A DNA stretch of 64,000 nt from Pontederia crassipes (GCA_030549335.1 CM060193.1:64643646-64707645), one strand, 5' to 3'; shown: positions 36,189-50,138, numbered from the stretch's first letter. The notes: generated by a model from the sequence alone, not told the origin. Made by a program: numbers and translations.

Positions 36189-38640
36189 GATTTTAAAAAA
36201 AGACCTGTCGCATCAAAAAAAATTGAAAAAAAAAGTCTAAAAATGCTACCACTCTAGTGGAATCGGAGGGTAAGAACCGGCGTCACTTAGCTCTCAGCTT
36301 AAAAGTTCTCTTGATATGAGTGGAACACTGTAACTGATGGGAACCAATCGTAGTTCCAATGTGGTTCAGTATGTAGTCAATAAGTAAATCAAGGATATCG
36401 TAGCGGAGTTGCGTGCGAATATCGAATTAATTAGGTTTTAAAACTCTGGACACCATCGATAAATAAATAAATAAATAAATAAAAGCGTCGTACCTCTCGT
36501 ATGAGCAATCTCGTTGATGCCATTTTTTTCGTAATTCTAATTTAGAACTAGATATTCTACAGTTAAAGTTATGTCATATGCACCAAATTAATGTTCAAAT
36601 TTAAGTCAAAAGTCACTGCACTAGACGAATTGGAATTGGCACTGAAATTGGAATTTGGAATTGGAATAAGCGTGCAACACTGAAACATCAAAATCTAGAA
36701 CAACTCGTGGCAGCTTTGCATGCAATGCCAAAATGCCATGCACAAATTCTTCGATTGCAGTTAGAAAATCATATTATTATAGTAACATGGTCGCCTTGGT
36801 CGTCGTCTGTAATCTGCAGTCAAGAACGACCCAAGAGGAGGTCCATCTCAAAGTGTTGGCCATCAGTTCTGACGAGTTGCATAGAAATGGTGGAACTTTC
36901 TCATTACAATTTACAACAATCCAATTTGATCGCTGCTGCATGCATCATGCGCAATGATCCCGTCAGTTATGAACATTTTTTTTCCGATTGCCATCCAAGA
37001 TAGTCAAGAAAAAATATAAAAAAATTTCACGAAGACTAAAATAAAAATAAAAGAGTAAGAAAGAAGTTTTCAGTATTAAATTTCATTCACGAGCTTTGAA
37101 AACTCTTAAAGAAGTATTGAGAAAATAAATATCAATTTTTTTTGTTAATTAGGCGACAATCAGATTTGAATCGGAGTTAAAGACTGTCGTCAAATCCAAT
37201 TGATCCGAAATTCAATATAGTAAAACGGTCTATATTTATTCTTCGTTTTTTCTTCCTATCTCCTTGTTTGAATCAAAGTCGAAGAACGTCTAAAAAAATC
37301 AATATTATTAAAAATAAAAATTGAAATTCAATTTAAATATTAAATTTTAGAAAAATATGATGTGTAAGATTTCCAATAAAATGAGCTGATATCCATGCAA
37401 ATCATCACGAGGGTTCCTTAAAATGCATGCCATTGTCTAACATGTAAAGCGACTCCTTCCATTACAGCAACATTGCTTAACGTGACAGCAAATTAATTTT
37501 GACCGAATCAAACTAAGGTAGCACAAATTAATTTTGGGTGTTACTTGTTGTAAGTAGTCTTTTCTTAAAGTAACGAATTTGATTATTTAGTCAAATGTGC
37601 AGTATTGATCAATCCAAATTAGTCAGGGACATGCTGTTTAGTGTTTAATAATAGAGTAACAAAAAGAATGTCAAAGAAAGTTGTGTGACTATGAAATTTA
37701 TTAGTTTTTTTTCTTTTGTGACAAAGAAATGAGGGAAATTTTGTTAATTGTCAGATAAAAATACGGAATTGTTGGAAGTAAATATATTTTTTTTCCTTCA
37801 TGAGAAGAAATTATTTTTTTCAAAAGGAAGGAGGTTGAGGTAAACAAAAACTTTTAATATAAAAAGTAAAATATATTATTATCATATTTTTTAAAAGAAA
37901 GATATAACATTTTTCTTTCACAAAAGTTCAATTTTTATGTATTTATTTAAAAAGGGTGAAAGATTTAAATTTTCTATAATTTTTCAAGGATATTTATGAC
38001 AGATTAGTAGACGTCTCAAATTATTCATGGATAATTTGATATATTAAATAAGTTAATTCTTTTTTTTCTGTCACTATTTTCTCACAAATCCACCATAAGT
38101 TCACAATTTTTTTTTTAAAAAAAATATCAATATGGGCTTATTTTTCTTGTATATATTACATAGTGTGAACCAAATTAATCCGTGCAAAACTCCCGGACAC
38201 AACTGACATAGCGGACATAGGATGACCAGAAACCAAAATAAATTAATATACACAAATAATTGTATCTGTACCGACTGTACATAAAAAAAATTATAAAATA
38301 TAGTTAAATTAATTTATATCTATTCTAGGCGACACAAATTGGTTAAATTGCTAATGGAATAGGAACTCATAAATGAAGCTTCCATCCATGTTTACTTGTT
38401 CCAAGTTAATGGCATCATCCTTGGTGTCATCATCTCCGTCAATGGTCTCTTCTTACGAAGCCAAATATTTTATACCCGCCAATATTTTAGTGTTTCAATG
38501 ACTTCAATTCAATCTTATGCATGCTCCTCAAATTCTACAAAATTTCCCATTTCGACTTTGGCCACAAGTTTTTCAAGATGTCATGAAGAGAGAGAGAGAA
38601 ATAACGAAAAGCAATTGGCAGAAAAAACATAGAAGTTTCT
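36189..38640. other. Intergenic, nothing recognised
   Basis: About 2.4 kb with no supported gene. An (aaat)n run lies at about 36,460-36,483. Confidence 0.45.
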
Positions 38641-38679
38641 TATCATGATTTTTTTTTCTTTTCAGTGAGAAGAGATTGG

Positions 38680-39105
38680 TGTATATATATATATATATAT
38701 ATATATTATGGTATCTAGAAGGACATATTTTTATAGAATGTTAAGTACATATTTCATTGATGAACGGATCTGATTATAATTTTTAAGTGATTAAATTTTT
38801 ATATTTAATTGCATCATTTATTTGAACCATTAATGAGTGGATCACATTTGAGTTGCACTCAATATGCTTTCAAAATAGAAGGTATTTTAGAGGTGTATTA
38901 ATCATATATATATATATATAAGAATTAATGCATCTTCATAGCATCTTTTATTTTGAAGGGATGAGTGTATTTCAATCTTTGATCTAGATAATTAATATTT
39001 TTAAATAATAAAATTTAATCACTTTTGATTAGATTGATTCAGAAGATCGTGCTCAACATTTCTTCAGGAGGTAATTAATCTCATATATATATATATATAT
39101 ATATA
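38680..39105. repeat. Diverged inverted repeat bounded by (AT)n runs
   Basis: AT microsatellites lie at about 38,682-38,706, 38,905-38,921 and 39,083-39,104. Between the outer two, the segments around 38,735-38,815 and 38,995-39,075 are diverged inverted copies, sharing an aagtgattaaattttta-like core. It looks like an old MITE. Confidence 0.4.
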
Positions 39106-40547
39106 ATTTGAATTTGATAATTAACATAAAACGTTACGGTAATAAACTTGTTTATATTACGAGATTTATGACGTGCATGCCATAAAAGCCAAGTTGGTGA
39201 ACTTGTTTACTTAGGCACATGCACGTCTCTAACCACCGGCAGCGGAATTAAAAGCAGCCATTAAACACGCCTAATCATTGCGCTAAATTTAAAAGTTGTT
39301 AATTAATGCTCAGAAAAGTGGACGCCACTCATCAAAATTTGTGATTTATCGAGCACTTGACGACGAAAACCAAAACCAAACCCACTACGCCAAGGCACGG
39401 AACTCGCGACCTCGCAAGCCTTATCCTTCTTCTGAACCCCAAAATCACCCGGTCAAAAATCGCGCGGTTCGGGTCGCAATCCACGCACCAAACTCGATCA
39501 AATTCCCAGTCAAATCGAACCCTCTATTGCACCCTTTTTTTTTAAATTTTTCAACACGTTTCCCCCTCAACCATGGAACTATGGCCTATGGGATCTCGTC
39601 AACTAAAACTAATAGTAGTTTCATCTAATTTCAGTTGGTTCAATCAAATAACGTGACGTTTAGTAGAATCAAATACAAAACTCGATTCCAAAATTAAGAG
39701 TCACGTGATCATTTTTTTCCTACAGGCACTGTAGCATTCGTTTTTTAGGTGACTTGTTGATAATTTTTTTAATTTGTTTATTCTTTTTTACTTTCTTTAT
39801 TTTCTTTTTCACACACATATATCTTATAAAATAATTTATTTATTAAATATAAATATTTATTATATTATATTATATTAATATTATTTCTTACTTGTTATTT
39901 CAATAAAAAAAATTTAATATTTTACTACATATAATTTATTAAAAACCCAATTTTGTTATATTTAAATAATATTTTTTTAACAAAGTTTTTATTATTTTAC
40001 TTTTATTTTTATTTATTAATAATATTTTATTTTATATTTATTATATTAATTTTTATTTTAAAACTCATCAAAATTTAACTCATTACAAATACTTTTTCCT
40101 ATCGCACCAATTACCTTATTTCTCATCATCAAATTCTACTCAATTCAAACATGTTTCCAATTAATTTTTTAACTCAAGCTATTCACATAAAACTCCCTTT
40201 ACAATTGTCAAGTGGCCTTGGAAGTCAATAGACTCTCAGTATACCTGTTCCCGATCCGGTTCGTCATACGAGCGGTGCGGACCTGAACCGGATCCGACGC
40301 GCTTCGGTCCACTGGATTCCGGCGCGACAAGATCCAATTCTTAGATTATCGCATAAATAAAAAGACGATAATACCCTTAAGTGAGCCTGGAAAGGCGATG
40401 AAGATTGGCTAGATGCACCAGGGATAAAAAGGGAAATACGAAGTCCCTGTGGGATCCAAAGGGAGTTGAAGGATTCCACAAAGGCACGCTTACTTGCGTG
40501 CAACAAATATTTCCGAGGAAGGCGTCGAGCGAAAGCAAGCGCCTCGC
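39106..40547. other. Distal promoter region of HVA22-like copy 1
   Basis: It contains a G-box CACGTG (39,702-39,707) and an AT-rich block (39,745-40,150) similar in texture to the MITE family at 8,212 and 57,483. HVA22 genes are ABA-responsive in cereals, but the G-box lies some 870 bases upstream of the likely transcription start, so its role is speculative. Confidence 0.3.
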
Positions 40548-40769
40548 CGATATATATAATCTTCTTCCTCCCTTTCAAGGATTCATCCATCATCGTCCCA
40601 TTGATTCTTCCTTAATTTCTCTGCTACCATTTTTTTTCGTATTCTCTGGTTTCATCGCGTGGTCCAAGAGCAAGAAGAGGATTCAGGTTTTGATTCAGAG
40701 CTCTCCATTCGTCTGGTTTGCTCGCATTGCTGCAAGTTGTAGTGATCGGAGATTTCGTTTTGCTTAAGG
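40548..40769 (+). promoter_or_regulatory. TATA box and 5' leader of HVA22-like copy 1
   Basis: TATATATAATC at about 40,550-40,561 sits in a GC-richer context, giving a likely start of transcription near 40,585-40,590 and a leader of about 180 bases before the ATG at 40,770. Confidence 0.55.
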
Positions 40770-43749
40770 ATGCTTTCAGAGTTCCTCACCAGATCGCTCG
40801 TGTAAGTCACTCCTAATCAGGCTTTGAGTTTTTTTTTTTTTTTTGTTCTTCTTTTTTTGTTTGGGTTTTCAGAACTGTCTGTTCATCCATGTTCATCTTT
40901 GATGGGAATTGGAATCTGCAGGCTGCTGTTCGGGTACGCTTATCCGGCTTTCGAGTGCTTCAAGGCGGTGGAGTTGTATCCCCATCCCCACACCAACCCC
41001 CAGCTCAGATTCTGGTGCCAGTACTGGTAAATTCTAACTTTCCCTTATTATGGAAAAGCTTGATAATTTTGATGTCTGCAGAGTTCTGATTTAACCCTGT
41101 AATATTATTTCCTGCGAAGCGAAACCGATTGATTTGGAATTCTCTGCTTATTTTTTGTTGGTCTTCGAAACTATCATCAACTATGTGTATGGACGTGCGC
41201 AGAAAGCTGACAGCCATAGACAAGTGTCACCTTGCTCCCATCCCTCTGATGAATGATGGCATTAGGAAACATGTTGAATCAAACCTGCTTCCTAATCATA
41301 TTGTCCCTTGTGTTTATTTTCTTTTTTCCCCTCACCTACTCACATGAAGACATTAGACTTTATATGGCTAAATCAGATATGACTTCTGCCTCATTCAAGA
41401 ACCTGCAGCAGACCCATCTCAGCCTACAAGCTAAATCATAGTTCTATGACCACCATTCTATGCTTAGATCAGTAATGGTATTTGACCCATAGATTTGAAT
41501 CGTTCAGGAATATCCCGAATCCCAATAAGAAATCCTTATCGGTCAGACATGAGCATTAGAAAGCAGTAATGTCTAATTGATGACGGTAGAAAAGTGGCAA
41601 GGAAACTTGTCAATGAAGTCAGGGATAAGACCAAAAAGTGCCAGAGGAATATTACCGAAAGAGATTTCACCTGAAATGTTGCTGCTATCTATTTTTAACA
41701 CTCATCATAAGTATTCATTTTTGACATAATTTATTGAATTTGTTTATCCTTTCTTCGGAAGACCATTTCTTTATCAGGTCTTAAGCTAAAATGTCCATGT
41801 TTGAGGTAATTTGACTAAACCAGCAAAAAAATAGTGAATTTAATGCATGGTTTCAACTTTTCAAGATTCTGCAGTGATGGAATTAATTAAGACCTCAAAG
41901 AAATAGAATGATTAATTCCTGAGAGAAAAAAACTTTCTTTTTCTTATGTGATGTGACCTCCTAATTTTAATTGTTATAGTATATGGATGCTTATTTGTAA
42001 AGGAACACTCCACATTTACTTTTCAGCGCTCAGAGCTTCTTCTATCACAGTGTCTCTATCACTCTTTCTCTTTATGAAAGGATACTTGAACAAAACTGAA
42101 CCACCATCATCATTTAATTAGTTATGTACATTGGATGAGAAAGTTAAAAAGATGGGTCAATGTAGAATATGAAAAGATGAAAGAACAGTATATCCTTCTA
42201 TCAGATTAATCCATTTGCAGAACCGAGACAGTCGTCATATCACTGATAACTTAAAGGTGCAAAAATTAACATCTTAGATACTGATGCATTATTTAGTTGT
42301 GGAAAATATGCGGTTAATATATCAAACCATGGCATCGCCCAATTCCACCAAGACCCATGTAGAAACAAAGGAATCACACTGAATTTCATTCACTGCACAA
42401 ATGGTTGTCTGCCAAATTCTTGATCATAATTTGGACACAAAAGACAGCATGCTAGCTACAGCAAATTTTACTCTTCCATTACAATTTACCACATTTTGAA
42501 GTTAAAGGTTTCACTAACATGGAAAAATTACAGGGTCATCGTCGCAATAGTGACAATTGTCGAAAGGGTTGCTGATGTTTTCATTTCATGGTAATGGACA
42601 TATCTTACTCTCTTGCCTTTCCTATGAAATAAATGGCTTTTCCATTAATGTTCTCCTCATAATTACTTTTTCTAATATCTACTCCCCAAACTTTGAAGGT
42701 TGCCAATGTATGGTGAAGCTAAGTTGGCCTTTTTTGTCTACCTATGGTACCCAAAAACAAAGGTATGTAGCTATCAGAAAAGCAACACCTTTTGTACACG
42801 GTTTCATCTCAGAAACTTATATATTTTCCTATTATTATGGATTAAACAGGGCACTGATGTCATATACGACACATTCCTCCGACCAATCGTCATGCAATAT
42901 GAGCCTGATATGGAACAGAGATTACAAATGCTGAGGGCTAATTCTGGACGATTACTCATCTTCTATCTCAAAAATTTCACGGACAAAGGTTACTTTTTGT
43001 TCAGAGAAGCTCTACGGTTGATAACAACGAGTGCAGAGGTAACTTCTACTTAGAAAAAATCAGTGTTATTTTTAGTGTAGATCACATGATAACTTGGCTT
43101 GTCTTCTTATTGATCTACATCACCCACCATGGATCAAACACTTCTCTTTCTCCTCTTCAATTTGGAGTGTGTCATGCCGGAGAGGTCACTAACTTAAGCA
43201 TGCACATTAGCTGATGAGTCTATTTCTCTAAAAAGCTGAAAGGAACTGAAAATGTTTGCTAGCTGATTCCTGAGTTGTTATCTTCTGCAACAATGCAACT
43301 TGCATAAGCATCACGCTTTTCTCATCCTATCTGCTAAGCCAGGCTCAGCATCAATGTATGGACCACTTCAATTAATATTGATGAACTAAAACTGTAGCAG
43401 CTGATGATACTGCACAAACGCATATATTAACAGCACCCTAACATTTCACTAAAACAGAACAAAAACAGAAGCTGCTATAGTAACCCTCAGTTAGATAATC
43501 CACAACTTTCAATCATCTCTAGTTAAAATTTTGACTCCAAGATCAGACTCAAACCTTAGTCGAACCTAGTGTCTGCTATAGATAATGCTATACTGATGAT
43601 GCTTTCTAATATCCTTGCAGAAGAACAAAAAATCTTCCTCCTGGTGGTCTCGGAAATCGCCGGAGCCGGAGATGCAGTTTTTGGAGCAGTTCATGCAGGA
43701 TGATGCAGCCTACGGGGACGGAAGGCCGAGGCGCCGCGGACAAAAGTAA
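40770..43749 (+). CDS. HVA22-like protein (TB2/DP1/HVA22 family), copy 1
   Basis: Six exons: 40770-40801, 40922-41026, 42534-42590, 42699-42762, 42850-43038, 43621-43749; all introns are GT-AG; 576 coding bases, 191 residues. HVA22 proteins are the plant members of the DP1/Yop1 (REEP5) family: ER membrane-shaping hairpin proteins, classically induced by ABA and stress. The protein starts MLSEFLTRSLV and has the family motifs LLFGYAYPAFECFK (12-25), QLRFWCQYW (38-46), VIVAIVTIVERVADVFISWL (47-66) and EAKLAFFVYLWYPKTKGT (71-88). The TB2/DP1 hairpin region spans about 10-95. The C-terminus has a Ser/Trp patch and a basic end (RPRRRGQK). The HVA22 i/j/h group, with a MxxxFLTR start, is the best fit. 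Intron 2 (1507 bp) and intron 5 (582 bp) are the long ones. The gene looks intact. Confidence 0.93.
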
Positions 43750-44310
43750 ATTCAGAATATTGCAGATTCGTAGGAAGCAGAAGCAGAAGCACTACTGTAG
43801 ATAGACACCATTACATTTACTATCAGGAAGTATACAAATACATCATGTATGTATCTGAAAGATGACAGTGGATATATATTAGAGAAGAGATTCTCCAAGG
43901 CAATATACTTATAATTTTTTTTCCTGTTTCCTTTTGTTTATATGGCCATTGATTAGTGCAGTCGCTTTCTTGTTCCAACCGATTTAATGCATGTGACCGT
44001 TCTGATCTATACCAACTTGTTAGCATTATTTCTTTGCCAAACCCTCCAAGTAACCGTGTATCATGAGGACGACAACGTCCACGTCTAAGTAAAATATTAG
44101 AGAGAGAGGATAAAAGAAGAAAAAAAAGTAGTAACTAAAGGGACAAGACTCGTTTGCATGCATAGCGTGGCGGTCTTCGTCGCAGCAAAGAGGGGGAAAT
44201 TTATAGTACGCCATTATGTGCGTTACGAAAGTGACGTACACTTTGGCGTTACGAAATATGTCACAGTGTTTCTGTATTGAAGTTTTCTTTTCCAGTGTGG
44301 AAAGCAAACT
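43750..44310 (+). repeat. Downstream flank of copy 1, duplicated at 56,083-56,415
   Basis: The stretch from about 43,806 to 44,140 matches 56,095-56,415 with roughly 80% identity. Shared pieces include 'aggaagtatacaaata', 'atctgaaagatga' and 'cgtctaagtaaaatattag'. It contains the 3' UTR. It shows that the HVA22 gene was duplicated together with its downstream DNA. Confidence 0.75.
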
Positions 44311-45203
44311 TTTTTTTAATATGTTTTATTTTCTTGTTGTTCTTTTTTAAAAGAAAATTATTTTCTTTGCTTCCGATTTTTATTTAGTATTAACATGTAA
44401 AAAAATAGAGTATTTAATAGTAAATAGTATTTTGTCGGAGTCAAAATATTATTATAAGTGTTTGATAAATATTTTTTAGTAACGCTTAGTGGTTTAAACA
44501 TAAAACGTTATAAACTACTGCTATAAGCTTATAAAGTATAGAGGTATTATAACCGAAAAAAAAGAGTAGAGATAACGTTTTCATATTTTCTTCCTATTAT
44601 ACCCTCATTTTTAAAATAACAAGTTTTATTTAATTATTAAACATCATATATTATTTTTATTTTATGTATCACATCTTTAATTTTACTTATAACCCAAGTA
44701 AGATTTTTATTTTGGATTAATCAATATTTGTACATTAAAATAACATTTAAAAATATTAATATCAGAATAAAAAGTCTTAAATTAAATTTTAAGAATATGA
44801 TGTATATAAAAATGATCATAAATTATATCTTATGCCTATTTTTGTTATTTTATACAATATGCTTATTTAATCGTAAATAATTTTTACTGAACCATTATAC
44901 TCTAATCAAATTATTATACTCTAATTGAATCACTATCCTCCAATGCTAGATTTGCCCAACAAGGCCTTAAAAAGAAAGTAATAAATTATTTGGCTTAATA
45001 TTGTCATTTCTATTCTTTTGTGAAAAATAAATAAATGGTTTACATAGGCGCAGAGATGCACTGACAGGCCGATGGACTTTTGAGTGTACTCCAACTCTGG
45101 GCTGCACTGCCAAACGCGCGCGCACGGGTTTGGTCTGGGCACAGCCCAATGGGCCGAAGCTTTATGTCTCATTAGAAAACATCAACTTTTTAAACTAAGT
45201 TTT
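44311..45203. other. AT-rich intergenic, possible old MITE
   Basis: The ends near 44,455 ('gtgtttgataaa') and 44,972 (complement of 'ggccttgttgggcaaat') resemble the GTGTTTGG-type MITE ends seen elsewhere, but this is not firm. Confidence 0.3.
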
Positions 45204-45211
45204 CTTTCTTT

Positions 45212-45953
45212 TAGGACTGAGCAAACCCGAGATCGGGTCCGAGTCTCAGCGGATCCGGTCCCGACCCGAATTATGTCGGGTCAAAGTTTTTTTGACCATG
45301 TATCGAACCCGGACCCGGCCGGATCCGGTTCCGGGTCAGACCCGGAAATCCAGGAAAGTCACTGAGTTTGCAGTTGGGAATGCCATCGGATCGGGTGCAG
45401 GCGGTCAGATCGGCCGTGAGACGTTCGGATCGGCCGTGAGACGTTCGGATCGGCCTTTAGGCGACCGAATCGACTGCCAGGCAGTCAAATCTGACGTCTG
45501 GCAACCGGATCAACCATCAACTGCCAGATCCGGCGCCTGGCGATCGGATATGACCGCCAAGCAGCCGAATGTGGCAGCCAAGCGCCGGATCTGACCGCCA
45601 GGCGGTCAGAGGAGAGAGAGAGAGGGAGTTAGGAGGGGGGAGGATGGCTGGAGTCGAGAGGTTCGTCGGAGTAACCGCCGTCGTCGCCGCCATGAGAGAG
45701 AGGGAGAGGGCGTCGGGCGAGGCGTGAGAGAGATGGGAGAGAGAAAGTGAGGAGTGAAATGAAAGGATTAAATGGGGTTGGGGTTTATATAGTAAATAAT
45801 AAATCGGGTCAGGTATCTGCACTGCAGACCCGGTCCTGACCCGAAATCTGACGGGTTTTTCACCCATTAGACCTGGGACCGGACCGGATCTTGTCCGGGC
45901 TAGGTTTTTTATCCGATTTTCCGGATCGGTGCGGTCCACCGTGCTCAGCCCTA
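45212..45953. mobile_element. hAT-type non-autonomous element, GC-rich
   Basis: A 742-bp element with 12-bp inverted ends (TAGGACTGAGCA and the complement of TAGGGCTGAGCA) and an exact 8-bp target duplication ctttcttt (45,204-45,211 and 45,954-45,961): the hAT signature. The interior is GC-rich, dense in GACCCG/CGGATCCGG motifs. It has a 20-bp tandem repeat (cggatcggccgtgagacgtt, about 45,407-45,456) and a minus-strand CT-rich region. No transposase is present. Confidence 0.88.
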
Positions 45954-46027
45954 CTTTCTTTTGTTTGTTTTCATGTTTTTTATGTTATGAATGCTGAAGA
46001 CCGAAAAATCCTCAGTTATATACAATA

Positions 46028-49000
46028 CTAGTGTGATGGCCCACGCGATGCGTGGATGACGGATGGTGTTTATAAAATAAATAAATAATAGTTTGATATA
46101 TTTTAATATTACATGAAGAATATTATAATTATAAAATAGAGAAATAATTACTCTATATTTCCTTTGTGTCTATTTTTTTCTTCTCTTTTTAGAAAATAAT
46201 ATTCTCATTTAAGTTTGTGACATTAATTTTTTGTCTATTTCATTTCTATATAAATTTCATGATATATATAATCTTACATTATATTTATTTCAAACACCAC
46301 TCTAATTATATGGAAACATGTTAAATTTTAAATATACGATGAATACTTGATAATATATTCATGCAAATGTTGAATTATTCTTATGTTTTATTATTCTTTA
46401 ATGTTTAATATATCATAGATAGTTCTACAATATACACAAATTATATTTTATAAAATTGTTCATGTTGCTTGATTTTTCAAGTTGTGCATACAATTATGTT
46501 TTTTATAATAGCAAATATTCAATTTGGCATATACAGAAAATAATCATCAAATAAAATCTTTGAATATTCTTGTAGGGATAGACTCCAACTATTTTCATGT
46601 TGTATGATGAGACCACAATCACCAAGCAATATACAAAACACATCATCTAAATTCTCATTTTTTTCGTCACCTAAGATATAAAAGGTTTCACGCTTATTTA
46701 AAGTTCAAAATAAAAGTCATCATATAAATACATCTAAACACTTAATTTTGATAAATAATCACATCCATGAAATATAATATCATTATTGTAAAATATTGGC
46801 ATTAAACTTTTAAAACAAAAACGTGTTAAATTTTGATATTATATAATTCAATTATTAAAAAAATCAAATCATGTCACATATGTTATACTTTTTTAAAAAA
46901 TGTGTCGTATTTTGATATTATATAATTCAATTATTAAAAAGCAATCATGTCACCTATGCCAACACCTTAAAAAAATTATGATGATTTTATGAATGAAACA
47001 TATTAAAAATCTGTGTGTTCCTCTCGTAATATAAGAGTTTGCATGAAACGTGTAAAACTTATAAAAAGATGACATAAATCCAACACCAAAGAAAAAAATA
47101 ATATAGTACAAAATTTTCCACACTTGTACACTAATAACATTTTAATAATAAATAAAATAATATAAGAAATGTCAGAAATAAATAAGATATTTTTTAAATA
47201 TAAATAAAAAATATTATATATGATGATAAACAGAAAAAAGTGATAAGTTAGAAAGCTAAAATAACTTATAGTTTTTTTATTGTTATGATATTGATAAGTT
47301 AGGAAGTTAAAATAATTACTCACTTTTTTATTGTTAACTCACTGAAAACAAATTAAAATTCTTAATTTTAATTTTTGCTTTTGTAAAACTGAAATATAAT
47401 GTTTCCATACTGTAAATTTTTATTCAATTTTCAGAATAATAATAGTAGTTGTTATCTAGTCATCTTAATTTTTTTATTTAATTTTGATTAAGATTCTAAT
47501 TTTTAATATTTTCTTAAGAAATTTCCAAAATAATTATATCTTGCAACTCTATAGTTAATCATTAAATAATGTGGTTGCAAAGTAATATTAAATATTTTAT
47601 TCAATTTAAGTTAAAGTAAAGAGTTATTATAATCATATAGATAATAAAATGATAGAGATATGCTCAATGCACGAATTTTGATAACTTGGATGGTTTTATT
47701 AATTTATCTTGGCGGTTAGAAATATTATTTACTAATTCACAAAAGAATAATTTAAAATACATTATATATTCTCCTCAAAAAACCATTATATATTCATTCA
47801 CTTGAGAGTTACATAATGACTACAATTATTTGTCAAATGATTAATACATATACAGTAATATTCAAAAAAAGTTAAATATACAACAACAACAAAGCTTTAT
47901 CCCACTAGGTGAGGTCGGCTACATGGATCATACGACGTCATTCCGTTCTATTAGTAACCAAATCTTTCAAAAAAGTTAAATATAAGATTTTAATTTATAT
48001 GAGTATAATCACAAATTAATTAATTCTCTCCTTACATATTTCTCATAATTAATTCAAAAAGTATAATCACAAATTAACTATTAATTCAACATATAAATAA
48101 TATCTTGAATTAACATTCTTTGTGAAACTTATTTGATCTTATAAAAAAATATGTTATCGTGCTTGTAAGAATGGTTATGAACAGTATCAAGCACTAATCC
48201 ATTAACTACTATTTTTTGTTAACTTTAATTTATTAGATGCTTAATTTATTTAGGTGACTATGCTTTATAATAGTAATATGTTAATTATAACTCTATCACA
48301 ATAAATCCCAAATTATCATTAGAAATAATCATTTACAAATACTTTGTAATATGTTTATTCAGAAAATAATTAATCAATAATCGTAAGAAAAGTTTTTACT
48401 TAGACACTTGTCAATACATAGTTGTGTCAAATGTCAATGAATTATGCATGCTGAAATTTGCCGCAATCATGGTACCAATTTTACAACTTGATCACGTCTT
48501 AGCCAACTTCGAAGTCATAATGTATTGCACAAGTAATGTTAAACATAATCATAGAGACTTGTAAAATAAAAAGTAATTAATACTCATGTCCATAATTAAC
48601 CGTCACGCACAAACTTTACAAAGTATTCAAATATGAATATGAAATGAAGAAAATAATTGATATAAGTTTCAAATAAAATTTAAATTTCTACAATCCATGT
48701 AAGCAACTCAAACATTTTATAAATAATATAATATTTTTTGAAGCTCATGTTGTCATTTAAATTTTGTAAAAACAAAAAGAGTTAGAACGAAGTTAAACCC
48801 AAATTAATCAGTGTAATCCTTTTAGTATAGTAATAATTGAAAAGTAACCCAATAAAAGCAAACATCAACAATATAATAAATAAGAAAGTAAATAGACATA
48901 TACACACATAATATAAGTGCTATAAAAAAAGATAAAGAATGCAAAGTGAATTATCAATAAATACTGATATTAGACCAAAACAGTAAGCAAGTCTAATATT

Positions 49001-49548
49001 TTATTATATATATATATATAGGAATAGAAATAATACACATTTTATCAAAATGAAGAATTCGATAGAAAAGAGAGAAAACGTGAGATGTGAATTCACGCTT
49101 TAATAGAAAAATAATATTTTATTAAAGTTTTACTATCATGCACACCTTTTAATAAATGAAAATGTACTGGATAATGGTATCATGATATGGATAATATTTT
49201 TTCTATAATACAGTATTATGATATGCTTACTGGTACATAAAAAATTCTTTTACATTTAAAAATAGCTCTAATAAATTAGTTACGAATAATTTGTCCACTA
49301 ATTACTAACCAACCGTGAAGTGAAAAAATATAATATGCTTATATAATATTTTAATTAGTTATAATTGCTATAATGCATAATAAATGGAGAGGTTACTACT
49401 TAACCGTTTGAATTACTAACTACTCAAAGGATTAATCAATTATATAATATTTTAATTAGTTATACATTCTAAAGGACACATGTCATCATAATAAAGTGTC
49501 AAATGTCATCTTCTCATCAAAAGTACGCTCATTTCAATATAGTATAGA
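46028..49548 (-). mobile_element. Helitron B, non-autonomous, minus strand
   Basis: On the minus strand it starts TCTATACTATATTGAAATG after a host A and ends with the hairpin CCACGC-ATC-GCGTGG, nine bases, CTAG and a host T. The TC start, CTAG end, terminal hairpin and A/T insertion site are the Helitron hallmarks. The 3.5-kb interior is AT-rich and shows no Rep/helicase. A LINE tail inserted later at 47,881-47,968. A 106-codon minus-strand frame at 47,003-47,323 is hydrophobic and low-complexity, and is not credible as a gene. Confidence 0.8.
47881..47968 (-). mobile_element. RTE-type LINE tail inside Helitron B
   Basis: An 88-bp fragment flanked by 16-bp duplications aaaaaagttaaatata (47,865-47,880 and 47,969-47,984). 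On the minus strand it carries the last codons of the LINE protein, 'agtgggataaag' and a (TTG)n tail, like the copy at 35,922. It inserted after Helitron B. Confidence 0.85.
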
Positions 49549-50138
49549 TTTTCAAATTTTCCATAAGCGGAAATTATTCTTTGATTTGTTTTTTTTTATT
49601 TTAGATCCGTTTGAAAAACACTTGCTAAAACTACAACCAAAGGGTTTTTTTATTTCCATTTGTTATTTTGTTTAGATGATAAAACTAGAACATTAAACAA
49701 CTAAATGAACACTAATTAACTCAGGCAAAAAAGATATCTTATAAGAACATAAATCCACCTAAATAAATAAACCACATATATTCTTCACAAAGAAAATACA
49801 GCTATCATATGAATGTTAATTTCGATAATGAGGACGACTGCCTAACGGATATTGCATAAAATACAATAATTCAATACTTTTAGTTTAATTAATTAAAAAA
49901 ATTACGGATAAGACTAAGCATTGATAAGAAATTTATTGATTAAATTTATTTTTAAAAATAAAGAAAAACGTATTAGAATAAAACTACTAAGATTAAGAAT
50001 AATTAATTGATTTGGCCAAATTAATCAACTTATCTTTTTAGAAAAAATAAACAATTCTCATTCTATTTTTTTTACTAATAAGTAGATTTAATATCCTCAG
50101 TTAACGTTGTGATATTTTCAAACTGACTTTACTATATA
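49549..50138. other. Spacer between the two Helitrons
   Basis: 590 bases separate the two Helitron 5' ends. Host or older repeat DNA; nothing recognised. Confidence 0.5.

Noticed and set aside
39702-39707. G-box as an ABA element driving HVA22-like copy 1
   Set aside because: Too far from the likely transcription start and without a coupling element; kept only as a note.
45084-45939. Arg/Pro-rich frames of 93-140 codons
   Set aside because: They cover the GC-rich hAT-type element and cross its end; composition artefact.
47003-47323. A 106-codon hydrophobic minus-strand frame
   Set aside because: AT-rich low-complexity translation inside Helitron B with no homology signal.
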